The notes below the pieces were generated by a model that had not been told where the DNA came from, searched no databases, and worked only from the letters and a program-made list of their open reading frames with translations. 64,000 nucleotides of DNA from an uncultured Oscillospiraceae bacterium (lineage in GTDB: Bacteria > Bacillota_A > Clostridia > Oscillospirales > Acutalibacteraceae). The translations under genes and the position numbers were made by a program. Each line of letters starts with the position of its first letter. Positions within the stretch are counted from its first letter, which is position 1. The DNA is taken from assembly GCA_910587995.1 (NCBI GenBank), contig CAJUNS010000007.1, positions 11,336 through 75,335 on the forward strand, written 5' to 3'. Below, in pieces: positions 7,245-16,845 of the stretch.

Positions 7245-7763
7245 ATGTTGAAACGATGGAACCCGGAGGCTTTTTGGCGCGATTATGAGGAAACGGTTGG
7301 CGCGTCCAACTTGGGACGCATGGCCCATTATCCCCAGCACGGCACAACCTGCCGCCTGCTGCACAGCGTGGCGGTGGCTTACTACAGCTGCCGGGTGGCG
7401 GCCCTGCTGGGCGGCGGCTTCCACATGCGGGAGATGACCCGGGGGGCTCTGCTTCACGACTACTTTTTCTATGACGCCCAGGATGGCGACCCGGCCCACA
7501 AGGGCCACTGGTCCCGGCACCCGGAAATCGCCTGGCGCAACGCCGCCAAGGAGCTGCCGTTGACCGGCCGGGAGGAGGACATTATCCGCACCCACATGTT
7601 CCCCTTAACCCTGCGCCCGCCCCGCTACCGGGAGGGCGCGGTGGTCACGCTGGTGGACAAAGGCTGCTCGGTCTATGAGTTTTTTAAGCGCAAGGACCCC
7701 TATCCCCGCCTGGCGGGACGTTTTTCCCGCCTGAGCCGAAGAGGCGTTTCAGCAAAGCCGTGA
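7245..7763 (+). CDS. HD-domain phosphohydrolase
   Basis: 172 residues. The HD metal-site pattern is visible: an upstream His in RLLHSVAVAYY (about residue 40), the paired HD in ALLHDYFFYD (about 68-77), and a later His/Asp set (IIRTHMFPL; VTLVDKG). Small stand-alone HD proteins of this type occur widely in Clostridia and are metal-dependent phosphohydrolases of unknown substrate. The ATG follows ACGGAGG at good spacing and has its own promoter. The C-terminal 20 residues (GRFSRLSRRGVSAKP) are basic and run to within 12 bases of the next promoter. Confidence 0.85.
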   Translation: MLKRWNPEAFWRDYEETVGASNLGRMAHYPQHGTTCRLLHSVAVAYYSCRVAALLGGGFHMREMTRGALLHDYFFYDAQDGDPAHKGHWSRHPEIAWRNAAKELPLTGREEDIIRTHMFPLTLRPPRYREGAVVTLVDKGCSVYEFFKRKDPYPRLAGRFSRLSRRGVSAKP

Positions 7764-7774
7764 AACTTTTGCTC

Positions 7775-7803
7775 TTGCGCTCCGAGGGATTTTCGGGTAT
7801 AAT
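7775..7803 (+). promoter_or_regulatory. Promoter of the GtrA gene
   Basis: TTGCGC (7775-7780), 17-bp spacer, perfect TATAAT (7798-7803). Confidence 0.7.
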
Positions 7804-7883
7804 AGGGAATATCGCGGCGGCTTTTCCCGCTGCTGTGAGATCAAGCGTGAAGAAATGTCACGTTGTTGGGAGGCCCCAATGTT

Positions 7884-8309
7884 ATGGGTTTGATAAAAAA
7901 ATACTGCGCCAAATACCGGGAGCTAATCCTCTATGTGGTTTTCGGCGTGCTCACCACCCTGGTGAACTGGGTCTCCTACTGGCTGCTGGCGGACCTGCTT
8001 CATGTGGACTATATGGCCGCGACCTTCATCGCCCAGGTGCTGTCCATCCTCTTTGCCTATGTGACCAACCGCCGGTGGGTGTTTGAGAGCAAGGTGCGGG
8101 GCGTGAAGGGCGTAGCCCTGGAGATGGCAAAGTTTTTCGGGGCCCGGGGGGCCTCCCTGGTGCTGGACCTGGCGGCCATGTACTTGGGCGTCACCCTGCT
8201 GCGGATTGACGACAAACTGATGAAGCTGATCTCCAACGGGATTATTATTGCCGCGAACTATGTGTTCAGCAAGCTTTTTGTGTTCAAAAAGCAGGGCCCC
8301 CAGCCCTAG
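7884..8309 (+). CDS. GtrA family membrane protein
   Basis: 141 residues with four predicted membrane helices (about 14-34, 42-60, 85-103, 110-130) and the GtrA/DPMS-like pattern: VVFGVLTTLVNW near the start, FAYVTNRRWVF in the middle, and NYVFSKLFVF at the end. Members are thought to help move undecaprenyl-linked or other lipid-linked sugars across the membrane for wall or surface glycan assembly. ATG at 7884 is chosen for the GGGAGG 10 bases upstream; an ATG 5 bases earlier is out of frame. The stop codon lies inside the left arm of an inverted-repeat element. Two LCP wall ligases follow on the same strand. Confidence 0.88.
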   Translation: MGLIKKYCAKYRELILYVVFGVLTTLVNWVSYWLLADLLHVDYMAATFIAQVLSILFAYVTNRRWVFESKVRGVKGVALEMAKFFGARGASLVLDLAAMYLGVTLLRIDDKLMKLISNGIIIAANYVFSKLFVFKKQGPQP

Positions 8310-8465
8310 GACTTGTTTGAAAAATCGTAAACACCGTCTTTTTGCCCTAAAGGGGCGGTTTCTGTGTTGGAAATCCTCGAACAGTATTTCTTGCGGTTTC
8401 CGCCTGGAAACCGCCCCCTTTGGAACAAAAATCCTGGTACTTCCTCTATTTTCAAACAAGCCCTA
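8307..8465. repeat. MITE-like inverted-repeat element (family 2)
   Basis: 159 bp flanked by 17-bp inverted repeats differing at one base: TAGGACTTGTTTGAAAA (8307-8323) and TTTTCAAACAAGCCCTA (8449-8465). No gene inside. GTCTTTTTGCCC occurs at 8336-8347, 20 bp into the arm, exactly as in the copy at 35787. Inside, GGAAACCGC (8406-8414) can pair either with GCGGTTTCC (8393-8401) or, extended, with AAAGGGGCGGTTTC (8349-8362). Confidence 0.7.
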
Positions 8466-8501
8466 ACCGGCGGGGCAGACTATCTTTTCGGAGGAGTTTT
8501 C

Positions 8502-9674
8502 ATGGCGCAAAGGAAAAAAGAACAGGGCTTTGAGGACGTTTCCAGCTATTCGTCCTCCAAAGAATACAAAAGCCGCAAAAAAAACCGCCGGGGCCGGCTG
8601 GCGCTGCAATGCGTGGCCGCGGTGGTCTGCGTTTTATTGATTCTTCTGGGCTCCGGGATGATATACATATCCACGGATATCATCGCCGAGCTGACCACCA
8701 CCACCATCACCAAGGACCCGGTTGCCCTGGGCTTCCATGAGGAGGCCGTGGTGGATACCAGCATCAAAAACATTGCCCTTTTCGGCCTGGACAACCGTTC
8801 CAGCGCCTTTTCCGGCCAGTCCGACGTGGTGATGATCTTGACTGTGGACAACCGCCACGGCTCCATCAAGATGACCTCCGTCCTGCGGGACAGCCTGGTG
8901 CACATTGAGGGCAGCGGCTACGATGAAAACAACAAAATCAACGCCGCCTATGCCTATGGCGGGGCCGAGCTGGCCGTGCGCACCCTAAACCAGAATTTTG
9001 GCCTGCGCATTGAGGACTATGTAACCATCAACTTTGTAAACATGGCCTCCATTGTAGACGCGGTGGGCGGGGTGGACCTGGAAGTGACTGCCGCCGAGGT
9101 GGAGGAGATCAACACCAACCTGCACAACCTGACCTGGGAAGTGGAAGAAAAGAAGGCTCAGGATATGGCCAATGGCGTCTATGACGGGCGCAGCTATCCC
9201 AATATTGTGGAAAGCGACTATATGTCCGCCACGGATGATGTGGCCACCTATCATTTGAACGGCAACCAGGCGGTGTCCTATGGCCGCATCCGCAACATTG
9301 GCAGCGACTTTGCCCGGGTGGAGCGCCAGCAAAAGGTGCTCTCCGCGCTGATTGCCCAGGTGAAGGCCCTTAGCGTGACCAGTTACCCCAATATGATCAA
9401 AAAGCTGATGCCCTACTGCGAGACCAATTTGGAGCTGGACGACATTCTGGGCATGGCGCCGATTTTAACCAAGGATTTTGACATTCAAAGCATCTCCATT
9501 CCAGACATTGACTATGAGACGGACCTGCGGGATGTGGCCTATGATTTGGTCTATGACCTTTCGGGCGCGGCCAAGCGGATGAGCGCTTTTATGTTTGAAG
9601 AGGGTTCGCCTTATTGGGAAGAATTCAACGGCGGGGCCCCCTCTGACGGTGGAGAGGCCGGCGGGGATGAGTAA
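8502..9674 (+). CDS. LytR-CpsA-Psr (LCP) family wall-polymer ligase, copy 1
   Basis: 390 residues. A basic cytosolic N-terminus of about 40 residues precedes one membrane helix (about 44-66) and an extracellular LCP domain. LCP landmarks are present: IALFGLDNR, SDVVMILTVD, SVLRDSLVHI, the Tyr/Gly-rich NAAYAYGG, and the arginine block RIRNIGSDFARVERQQ. These enzymes transfer undecaprenyl-linked teichoic acid or capsule chains to peptidoglycan. ATG at 8502 has GGAGGAG 7 bases upstream; reading further upstream would translate the repeat element. A second LCP gene follows, and the two share the cytosolic motif F-[EQ]-D-[VI]-SSYSS. Confidence 0.93.
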   Translation: MAQRKKEQGFEDVSSYSSSKEYKSRKKNRRGRLALQCVAAVVCVLLILLGSGMIYISTDIIAELTTTTITKDPVALGFHEEAVVDTSIKNIALFGLDNRSSAFSGQSDVVMILTVDNRHGSIKMTSVLRDSLVHIEGSGYDENNKINAAYAYGGAELAVRTLNQNFGLRIEDYVTINFVNMASIVDAVGGVDLEVTAAEVEEINTNLHNLTWEVEEKKAQDMANGVYDGRSYPNIVESDYMSATDDVATYHLNGNQAVSYGRIRNIGSDFARVERQQKVLSALIAQVKALSVTSYPNMIKKLMPYCETNLELDDILGMAPILTKDFDIQSISIPDIDYETDLRDVAYDLVYDLSGAAKRMSAFMFEEGSPYWEEFNGGAPSDGGEAGGDE

Positions 9675-9776
9675 GCCGCGGCGCTTCAAGCCCTGCATAG
9701 AGCCCCATGCCTTATCATAACGCTACGTAAACCGAGAACGCGGCCAGTGGGAAAACGAAAAAATAGGGAAAAGCCA

Positions 9777-10994
9777 ATGAGAAAAAATGACACAAGGCCC
9801 CCAGCGGGCCGGCGGGCCTCAGGGGGGCGGCACAGCGCCCCGGGAGCCAACCGGACCCGAAAGGAACCGCTGCGGGACAATTATTACTATGAAGAGCCCT
9901 ATGACCAGCCCGGCGTCCGGCAGGAGTTCCAGGACATTTCCAGTTACTCATCGGAGCAGAAGCGCCGGTCCAGCCAGCGGCGGGCGGAGCGAGCCCCCAA
10001 GCCGCCCCGGCGGCGCAGAGGCGTTGGCTGGGCTCTGGGCTGGGTTTTGACTTTGCTGTTGGCTGTGCTGGCAGGGGTGGGAATCTACATTTTCTCCGGC
10101 CTGCAGGTTAAGCCTCTGGAGGGCGGTCTAAGCGTTAACGATTCCGTGCGAACCGCTGGGGTGAAGAATATCGCTCTTTTCGGCGTGGACGCCCGGGAAC
10201 GGGAGAATGAGGGCCGGTCCGATGTGATGATGGTGCTTACCGCCGACAGCCGGAACCGCCAGCTCAAACTGGCCTCGCTGATGCGGGACTCGGAGGTATA
10301 CATTGAGGGCTATGGCTATGACAAGCTGACCCACGCCTACGCTTACGGCGGGCCTTCTCTGGCGGTGCGGACCATCAATGAAAATTTTAACTTGGATATT
10401 GAAGACTATGTTACCGTGAATTTTTATGAGATGGCGGAGATTGTGGACGCCTTTGGCGGGGTGGAGCTGGAACTTTCCGGCGAAGAGATGCTGGAGGTGA
10501 ACCGGAACCTGTGGAACCTCTCTCGGGAAGTGGAGGAAGAGGGCGGCGACTCTGGCATCCGGCACGATGATTATTTTACCGCCACAGATGGCACGCATAA
10601 TATGGTGGATGGAGAATATGTGGGTCAAAAGGTGAAGCTCAACGGCAGGCAGGCTGTGGCCTTTGCCCGCATTCGGGAGCTGGGCGGCGACGGTGAGCGC
10701 ACCAGCCGCCAGCACCAGGTGCTGGCTGGGCTTATGGACCAGGTGCGTCCCGGCAATTTTCTGCGGCTTCCCGCTATGGCCCGAGGGGTGCTCTCCCACA
10801 GCGAGACCTCGCTGAACCTGGCTGGCTTGGCCGGGTTGATGCCCTTTGCCCTGGGGGGCTTCCAGCTGGAGTCTGCCACCTTCCCCGGCGAGGGGGAGGG
10901 GGCCTATGGGGCCTACAACGAAGAGGAAAGCTGGGTCCTGCGCTTTGACCAGGACTTGATGGTTCAGAACTTGCACCAGTTCATTTTCGGCTAA
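9777..10994 (+). CDS. LCP family wall-polymer ligase, copy 2
   Basis: 405 residues. A long Arg-rich cytosolic tail (about 85 residues) leads to one membrane helix (about 87-107) and an extracellular LCP domain with IALFGVDARE, SDVMMVLTAD, SLMRDSEVYI, THAYAYGG and RIRELGGDGERTSRQHQ. It lacks some of the acidic inserts of copy 1 but keeps the substrate arginines. ATG at 9777 is preferred (AGGGA upstream); GTG at 9747 is an alternative. It lies 100 bp after copy 1 without a clear promoter, so the two are likely co-transcribed paralogues from a tandem duplication, possibly with different glycopolymer preferences. Confidence 0.92.
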   Translation: MRKNDTRPPAGRRASGGRHSAPGANRTRKEPLRDNYYYEEPYDQPGVRQEFQDISSYSSEQKRRSSQRRAERAPKPPRRRRGVGWALGWVLTLLLAVLAGVGIYIFSGLQVKPLEGGLSVNDSVRTAGVKNIALFGVDARERENEGRSDVMMVLTADSRNRQLKLASLMRDSEVYIEGYGYDKLTHAYAYGGPSLAVRTINENFNLDIEDYVTVNFYEMAEIVDAFGGVELELSGEEMLEVNRNLWNLSREVEEEGGDSGIRHDDYFTATDGTHNMVDGEYVGQKVKLNGRQAVAFARIRELGGDGERTSRQHQVLAGLMDQVRPGNFLRLPAMARGVLSHSETSLNLAGLAGLMPFALGGFQLESATFPGEGEGAYGAYNEEESWVLRFDQDLMVQNLHQFIFG

Positions 10995-11031
10995 TCATGC
11001 CCAAAAGGGCATAGAGCAGGAGGAATTCATT

Positions 11032-11964
11032 ATGAGCGAACCGGTATTGGTAATCATGGCGGCAGGCATGGGCAGCCGCTACGGCGGAGGCGGCTTAAAG
11101 CAGGTGGACCCAGTGGGCCCCTGCGGCGAGCGGATCATTGACTTTTCTATGTACGACGCTTGGCGGGCCGGCTTCCGGCGGGTGGTGTGCGTCATCAAGC
11201 GGGGCATGGAGGAGGATTTCCGGCGGGAGATTCTGGCCCCCATGGAGGGCTATTTGCAGGCGGAGTGCGTCTTCCAGGAGATGGACGATATCCCGGCGGG
11301 GGAGAGCATTCCCCAGGGCCGGGAGAAGCCCTGGGGCACAGGCCACGCGGCTTTGGCCGGAGCCAAGGCCGTAGGCGGCGCGCCTTACGCGGTCATTAAC
11401 GCGGATGATTTTTATGGCCGGGAGGCCTTTGAAAAGGTGTACCGGTTCCTAAAAAACTCCCAGGATGGTGAAAAGCTGGACCTGTGCATGGTGGGATACC
11501 AGGTGAAGAACACGGTCTCGGAAAACGGCGCGGTCTCCCGGGGCGTATGCCAGGTGGAGGATGGACTGCTCACCCGGGTGGTGGAGCGCACCAAGATATC
11601 CAAGCTGGAGGACGGACGCATTGGCTATACCGAGGACGAGGGAGCCAGCTGGACCATTTTGGAGCCAGAGACTCCGGTGTCTATGCAGCTTTGGGGCTTT
11701 ACGGCCGGGTTTACGCCGGAGCTGGAACAGGAGTACGCCCGGTTTTTCCGGGAGGACCTGCCCAAGAATCCGCTGAAGGGGGAGTTTTACCTGCCCTTTG
11801 CGGTGAACGCCCTGGTGGAGGCGGGCAAGGCCCAGGTGCGGGTGCTGGAGACCGGCTGCAAGTGGTATGGCGTTACTTACCGGGTAGACCGGGAGCCAGT
11901 GGCCCAGGCTCTGCGGGAGCTGACCCAGGCAGGGGAGTACCCCTCGCCGGTGTGGGGCGGCTGA
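11032..11964 (+). CDS. Sugar-phosphate nucleotidyltransferase (NTP_transferase fold)
   Basis: 310 residues. The N-terminal MAAGMGSRYGGGGLKQ is the nucleotide-binding loop of the NTP-transferase fold with the catalytic Lys. AVINADDFYG (about residue 120-130) supplies the metal-binding Asp pair. GTGHAA and the C-terminal KWYGVTYRVDRE fit GalU-like UTP-sugar pyrophosphorylases, although the family is also seen with unknown sugars. It most likely makes an NDP-sugar for wall or glycan synthesis. AGGAGGAATT precedes the ATG. It ends in an intrinsic terminator just before the glycogen operon and is probably read with the LCP genes. Confidence 0.85.
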   Translation: MSEPVLVIMAAGMGSRYGGGGLKQVDPVGPCGERIIDFSMYDAWRAGFRRVVCVIKRGMEEDFRREILAPMEGYLQAECVFQEMDDIPAGESIPQGREKPWGTGHAALAGAKAVGGAPYAVINADDFYGREAFEKVYRFLKNSQDGEKLDLCMVGYQVKNTVSENGAVSRGVCQVEDGLLTRVVERTKISKLEDGRIGYTEDEGASWTILEPETPVSMQLWGFTAGFTPELEQEYARFFREDLPKNPLKGEFYLPFAVNALVEAGKAQVRVLETGCKWYGVTYRVDREPVAQALRELTQAGEYPSPVWGG

Positions 11965-11990
11965 GTTAGGCGCATCACGTAAAAACAGAC

Positions 11991-12016
11991 AGGCAGGGGA
12001 AGCCCCCTGCCTTTTT
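11991..12016 (+). terminator. Intrinsic terminator before the glycogen operon
   Basis: AGGCAGGGG (11991-11999), loop AAGC, CCCCTGCCT (12004-12012), then TTTTT. Confidence 0.9.
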
Positions 12017-12145
12017 GCGTTCTGCGGCCAAAAGGCGGTGAAAAGGTATCGGCGGTATTATACAGAGAATCTGGTCGATTTTTGTGAAAAGAAACAAAGA
12101 TGCAGGAGTTAGCTTGTAAATCTTAAAATAAATAGCTAAAAACAC

Positions 12146-12173
12146 TTGAATTTTTTTTGGGATATGGTATGAT
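12146..12173 (+). promoter_or_regulatory. Promoter of the glycogen operon
   Basis: TTGAAT (12146-12151), 16-bp T-rich spacer, TATGAT (12168-12173). It lies in a 290-bp gap that otherwise holds the terminator at 11991-12016 and AT-rich sequence. Confidence 0.65.
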
Positions 12174-12256
12174 AGTAGTGGTAAATTCTGAAAGGCGGCG
12201 TTTCGCGGGAACCGCGGGAGGCTGCCGACAATACCAGGACAAGGAGATCGATAGCC

Positions 12257-14287
12257 ATGAATACGGAAAAGACCGGCATTGAGTCTACCGCAAAAGCCGG
12301 GGCAAAGGCCCCAAGTCCCGGCGAGATTCCCCTGGACCTGTTCCACCGGGGCAAGAACCGCCGGGTGTATGAGTACTTAGGCTTACACAAGGCGGTTCGA
12401 GGCGGCAAGCCCTGCATGGTGGCCCGGGTGTGGGCCCCTCATGCCCGGGCGGTGTCCCTGGTGGGAAACTTCTGCAACTGGGACAGCGCCAAATATCCTC
12501 TGCGCAAGGTGGACGACAGCGTCTGGGAGGGCTACACGGACTTTGTGTTCCAGCCTTTCGAGATGTATAAGTTTTACGTCAAGACCGCCGATGGGCAGGA
12601 CAGCTATAAAGCCGACCCTTACGCCCGCCACACCGAGACCCGCCCCGGCACGGCCTCCCGCTGGTATGAGCTGGAGGACTATGCCTGGCAGGATAAGGCT
12701 TGGCAGGAGAAGAAGGAGAAGCAGCCCCACTATGCCCAGCCGGTGAACATATATGAGGTCCACGGCGGCTCCTGGCGCAAATATGCCGATGGCAGCGTGT
12801 TTTCATACGAGAAGCTGGGCGATGAGCTGATTCCCTATGTAAAAGAGATGGGCTTCACGCACATTGAGTTTATGCCCCTGACCGAGTACCCTTACGATGG
12901 CTCCTGGGGCTATCAGGTAATGGGCTACTTCGCGCCCACCTCCCGCTATGGCCAGCCCAAGGACTTCATGCGCTTTGTGGACCGCTGCCATCAGGCGGGC
13001 ATTGGGGTGATTATGGACTGGGTTCCCGCCCACTTCCCCCGGGACGCGGCGGGCTTGGCCAAGTTTGACGGAACCCCCTGCTATGAGTACGCCGACCCCC
13101 GCAAGGGCGAACATAAGGAGTGGGGTACGCTGGTGTTCGACTACAGCAGCCCGGAGGTTGTGAGCTTTTTGGTATCCAGCGCGGTGTTCTGGCTCAAGGA
13201 ATACCATGTGGATGGCCTGCGTGTGGACGCGGTGGCCTCTATGCTCTATCTGGACTACAACCGCCAGGACGGGGAGTGGATTCCCAACAAGGATGGCGGC
13301 AAGGAGAACCTGGAGGCCGTGGCCTTTTTGCAGGCCCTAAACGAAGGGGTGTTCGCCGAGGTGCGGGACCCCATGATGATCGCCGAGGAGTCCACCGCTT
13401 GGCCGATGGTTTCTAAGCCCACCTTTATGGGAGGCCTGGGCTTTAACTACAAGTGGAACATGGGCTGGATGAACGACATGCTCCGCTATATGTCCATGGA
13501 TCCCCTGTTCCGCAGCGGCAACCACAGCTCTTTGACCTTCTCCTTTTTCTACGCTTTTTCCGAGAACTTCATTCTGCCCATCTCCCACGACGAGGTGGTC
13601 TATGGCAAGGGCTCGCTGATTAACAAAATGCCCGGCGATGATAAAATGAAGGCGGACCAAATGCGGGCTTTTGTCAGCTATATGATGGGCCACCCGGGCA
13701 AAAAGCTGCAGTTTATGGGCACGGAGTTTGCCCAGAAGAATGAATGGAACTTTGAAAAGGAGCTGGAATGGGGCCTTTTGCAGTATGAGGAACACCAGCA
13801 GGCCCAGCGGTTTTTCAAGGCCGTGAACCACTTTTACCTAAGCCGTCCGGAGCTGTGGGAGATCGACTTCTCCTGGGAGGGCTTTGAGTGGATCAGCAAC
13901 GACGACTACACCCAGAGCGTCATCGCCTTTAGGCGCAAGGCCAAAAACGGCAGCGAGCTGGTGGCTGTGTGCAATTTCGTGCCGGTAGAGCGGGAAGATT
14001 ATAAAATCGGCGTACCCTATTGGGGCGCCTGGGCCGAGGTCTTCACCTCTGACGCCAAGGAGTTCGGCGGCGGCGGCGTAACCAACGGCAAAAACATCCG
14101 CACCCTGGACGAGCCCATGCACGGCTGCGAGCAGAGCGTCTCCCTGACCCTGCCCGGCTGCTCGGTGTTCTTCCTGGAGTGTGTGAAGCGCAGCGAAAAA
14201 CCCAAGCCCAAGGCAAAGGCCATGCCTGTGCCCAAGAAGGCGGAGGCTCCCGCCGAGCGCCCCGGCCCGGTCCGGGCGGCGGGCTGA
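12257..14287 (+). CDS. glgB: 1,4-alpha-glucan branching enzyme
   Basis: 676 residues. An N-terminal CBM48 module (VWAPHARAVSLVGNFCNWD, about 55-75) leads into a GH13 barrel with YEVHGGSW, the catalytic regions DGLRVDAVASML (nucleophile Asp) and MIAEEST (acid/base Glu), and LPISHDEVVYGKGSL. It transfers chain segments to make alpha-1,6 branches in glycogen. The C-terminus has an extra Lys/Pro/Ala-rich tail of about 30 residues (EKPKPKAKAMPVPKK), unusual for the family and probably disordered. It is the first gene of glgB-glgC-glgD-glgA; AAGGAG lies upstream of the ATG. Confidence 0.96.
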   Translation: MNTEKTGIESTAKAGAKAPSPGEIPLDLFHRGKNRRVYEYLGLHKAVRGGKPCMVARVWAPHARAVSLVGNFCNWDSAKYPLRKVDDSVWEGYTDFVFQPFEMYKFYVKTADGQDSYKADPYARHTETRPGTASRWYELEDYAWQDKAWQEKKEKQPHYAQPVNIYEVHGGSWRKYADGSVFSYEKLGDELIPYVKEMGFTHIEFMPLTEYPYDGSWGYQVMGYFAPTSRYGQPKDFMRFVDRCHQAGIGVIMDWVPAHFPRDAAGLAKFDGTPCYEYADPRKGEHKEWGTLVFDYSSPEVVSFLVSSAVFWLKEYHVDGLRVDAVASMLYLDYNRQDGEWIPNKDGGKENLEAVAFLQALNEGVFAEVRDPMMIAEESTAWPMVSKPTFMGGLGFNYKWNMGWMNDMLRYMSMDPLFRSGNHSSLTFSFFYAFSENFILPISHDEVVYGKGSLINKMPGDDKMKADQMRAFVSYMMGHPGKKLQFMGTEFAQKNEWNFEKELEWGLLQYEEHQQAQRFFKAVNHFYLSRPELWEIDFSWEGFEWISNDDYTQSVIAFRRKAKNGSELVAVCNFVPVEREDYKIGVPYWGAWAEVFTSDAKEFGGGGVTNGKNIRTLDEPMHGCEQSVSLTLPGCSVFFLECVKRSEKPKPKAKAMPVPKKAEAPAERPGPVRAAG

Positions 14288-14383
14288 GGCCAGCGCAGTA
14301 CTTGCGCCCGCCGGGTTTCACAGCGGCCAGCTCCGGCGGACGCATTGCGATAGATAAATTGAAATATATTAGGAGGACGAAAC

Positions 14384-15595
<1,212 letters not shown>

Positions 15596-15638
15596 TGAAA
15601 ACCTTACAATTTTCACAAACGAAAGGGAGATGGTCCAT

Positions 15639-16754
15639 ATGATGCGCGGCAACGACGTAATTGGCATCCTCTTTGCCTATGTGCATGAGGAGCGTGTAAG
15701 AGAACTGACTGAAAACCGGGTGATGGCCTCCATACCCTTTGGCGGGCGCTACCGCCTGGTAGACTTCGCCCTTTCCAACCTGGTGAACTCCGGGGTCAAC
15801 AAGGTGGGCGTAATCACCGAGCAGAACTACCAGTCTTTGATGGACCACCTGGGCTCCGGCAAGTCCTGGAACCTCTCCCGCAAGCGGGAGGGCCTGTACC
15901 TGCTGCCGCCCTTTGGCGCGGACACCAACCGCACCGAGGGCCTGGTGGCCAGCCTGGCCTCCATCCACCGGTTTTTGAAAAATTCCAAGGAGGAGTACGT
16001 GCTGCTCTCCAACTGCGACACGGTCTCCAACATCGACTACCGGGATGTGTTCCGCTTCCATACCGACAAAAACGCGGATATCACCGTGATCTACCGCCAT
16101 GGCACCTCTCCAGACACGGACCGCAACGTGGTCTACACCGTGGACCCGGAGGGCTTTGTGCGGGATATGCTGATTAAGCGGGGCAGCGACGTCAACTGCA
16201 ACTATGGCTTTGGCAAGTGCATTATGCGCCGCCAGATGCTTATGGACATGGTAGAGGACTGCATGAGCCGCAACCTGTACGACTTCGACCGGGACGTGCT
16301 GCAGCGGAACCTGAAGGACCTGAGAATCTTTGCTTACGAGTGCACCAGCGCGGCCTACACCATCACCTCCTTCCACAGCTTTTTCGAGGCCAACATGGCC
16401 CTGATGGACCCCAAGGTGCGGGCCCAGCTGTTCCTGCCGGACCGCCCGGTGTACACCAAGGTGCGGGACGACATGCCCGCAAAATACGGCCTGGGCTCCT
16501 CGGTCACCAACTCCATTGTGGCCGATGGCTGCGTCATTGACGGCGAGGTGGAGAACTGCGTTATCTTCCGGGGCGTAAAGGTCCACAAGGGCGCCAAGCT
16601 CCAGAACTGCGTCATTATGCAGGACTGCGTGGTCGGCGAGGACTGCCGGCTGGACTATGTGGTGGCGGACAAGAACGTGATTTTCGACGCGGGCCGCAAA
16701 ATGGCCGGCTACCAGAGCTACCCGGTCTATGTAGGCAAGGGCAGCCGGGTGTAA
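15639..16754 (+). CDS. glgD: ADP-glucose pyrophosphorylase regulatory subunit
   Basis: 371 residues, a GlgC paralogue. The nucleotide-binding GG..GSRL loop is replaced by IGILFAYVHEERVRELT, and the catalytic region reads VLLSNCDTVSNIDY instead of SGDHIYKMDY. These are the losses expected of the non-catalytic GlgD subunit that activates GlgC in Firmicutes. The C-terminal beta-helix is kept (VTNSIVADGCVIDGEV). ATG at 15639 is preferred because GGGAG lies 9 bases upstream; ATG at 15630 abuts the ribosome binding site. The gene lies 43 bp after glgC. Confidence 0.95.
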   Translation: MMRGNDVIGILFAYVHEERVRELTENRVMASIPFGGRYRLVDFALSNLVNSGVNKVGVITEQNYQSLMDHLGSGKSWNLSRKREGLYLLPPFGADTNRTEGLVASLASIHRFLKNSKEEYVLLSNCDTVSNIDYRDVFRFHTDKNADITVIYRHGTSPDTDRNVVYTVDPEGFVRDMLIKRGSDVNCNYGFGKCIMRRQMLMDMVEDCMSRNLYDFDRDVLQRNLKDLRIFAYECTSAAYTITSFHSFFEANMALMDPKVRAQLFLPDRPVYTKVRDDMPAKYGLGSSVTNSIVADGCVIDGEVENCVIFRGVKVHKGAKLQNCVIMQDCVVGEDCRLDYVVADKNVIFDAGRKMAGYQSYPVYVGKGSRV

Positions 16755-16845
16755 GGCCCGGACCTTCGGGAGGCGGCCGGCGGGCGGCGCTTTCCGGCAT
16801 ACATAACCCGAAATACACAGAGGAAAGCGGAAAGGAATTTGACCA

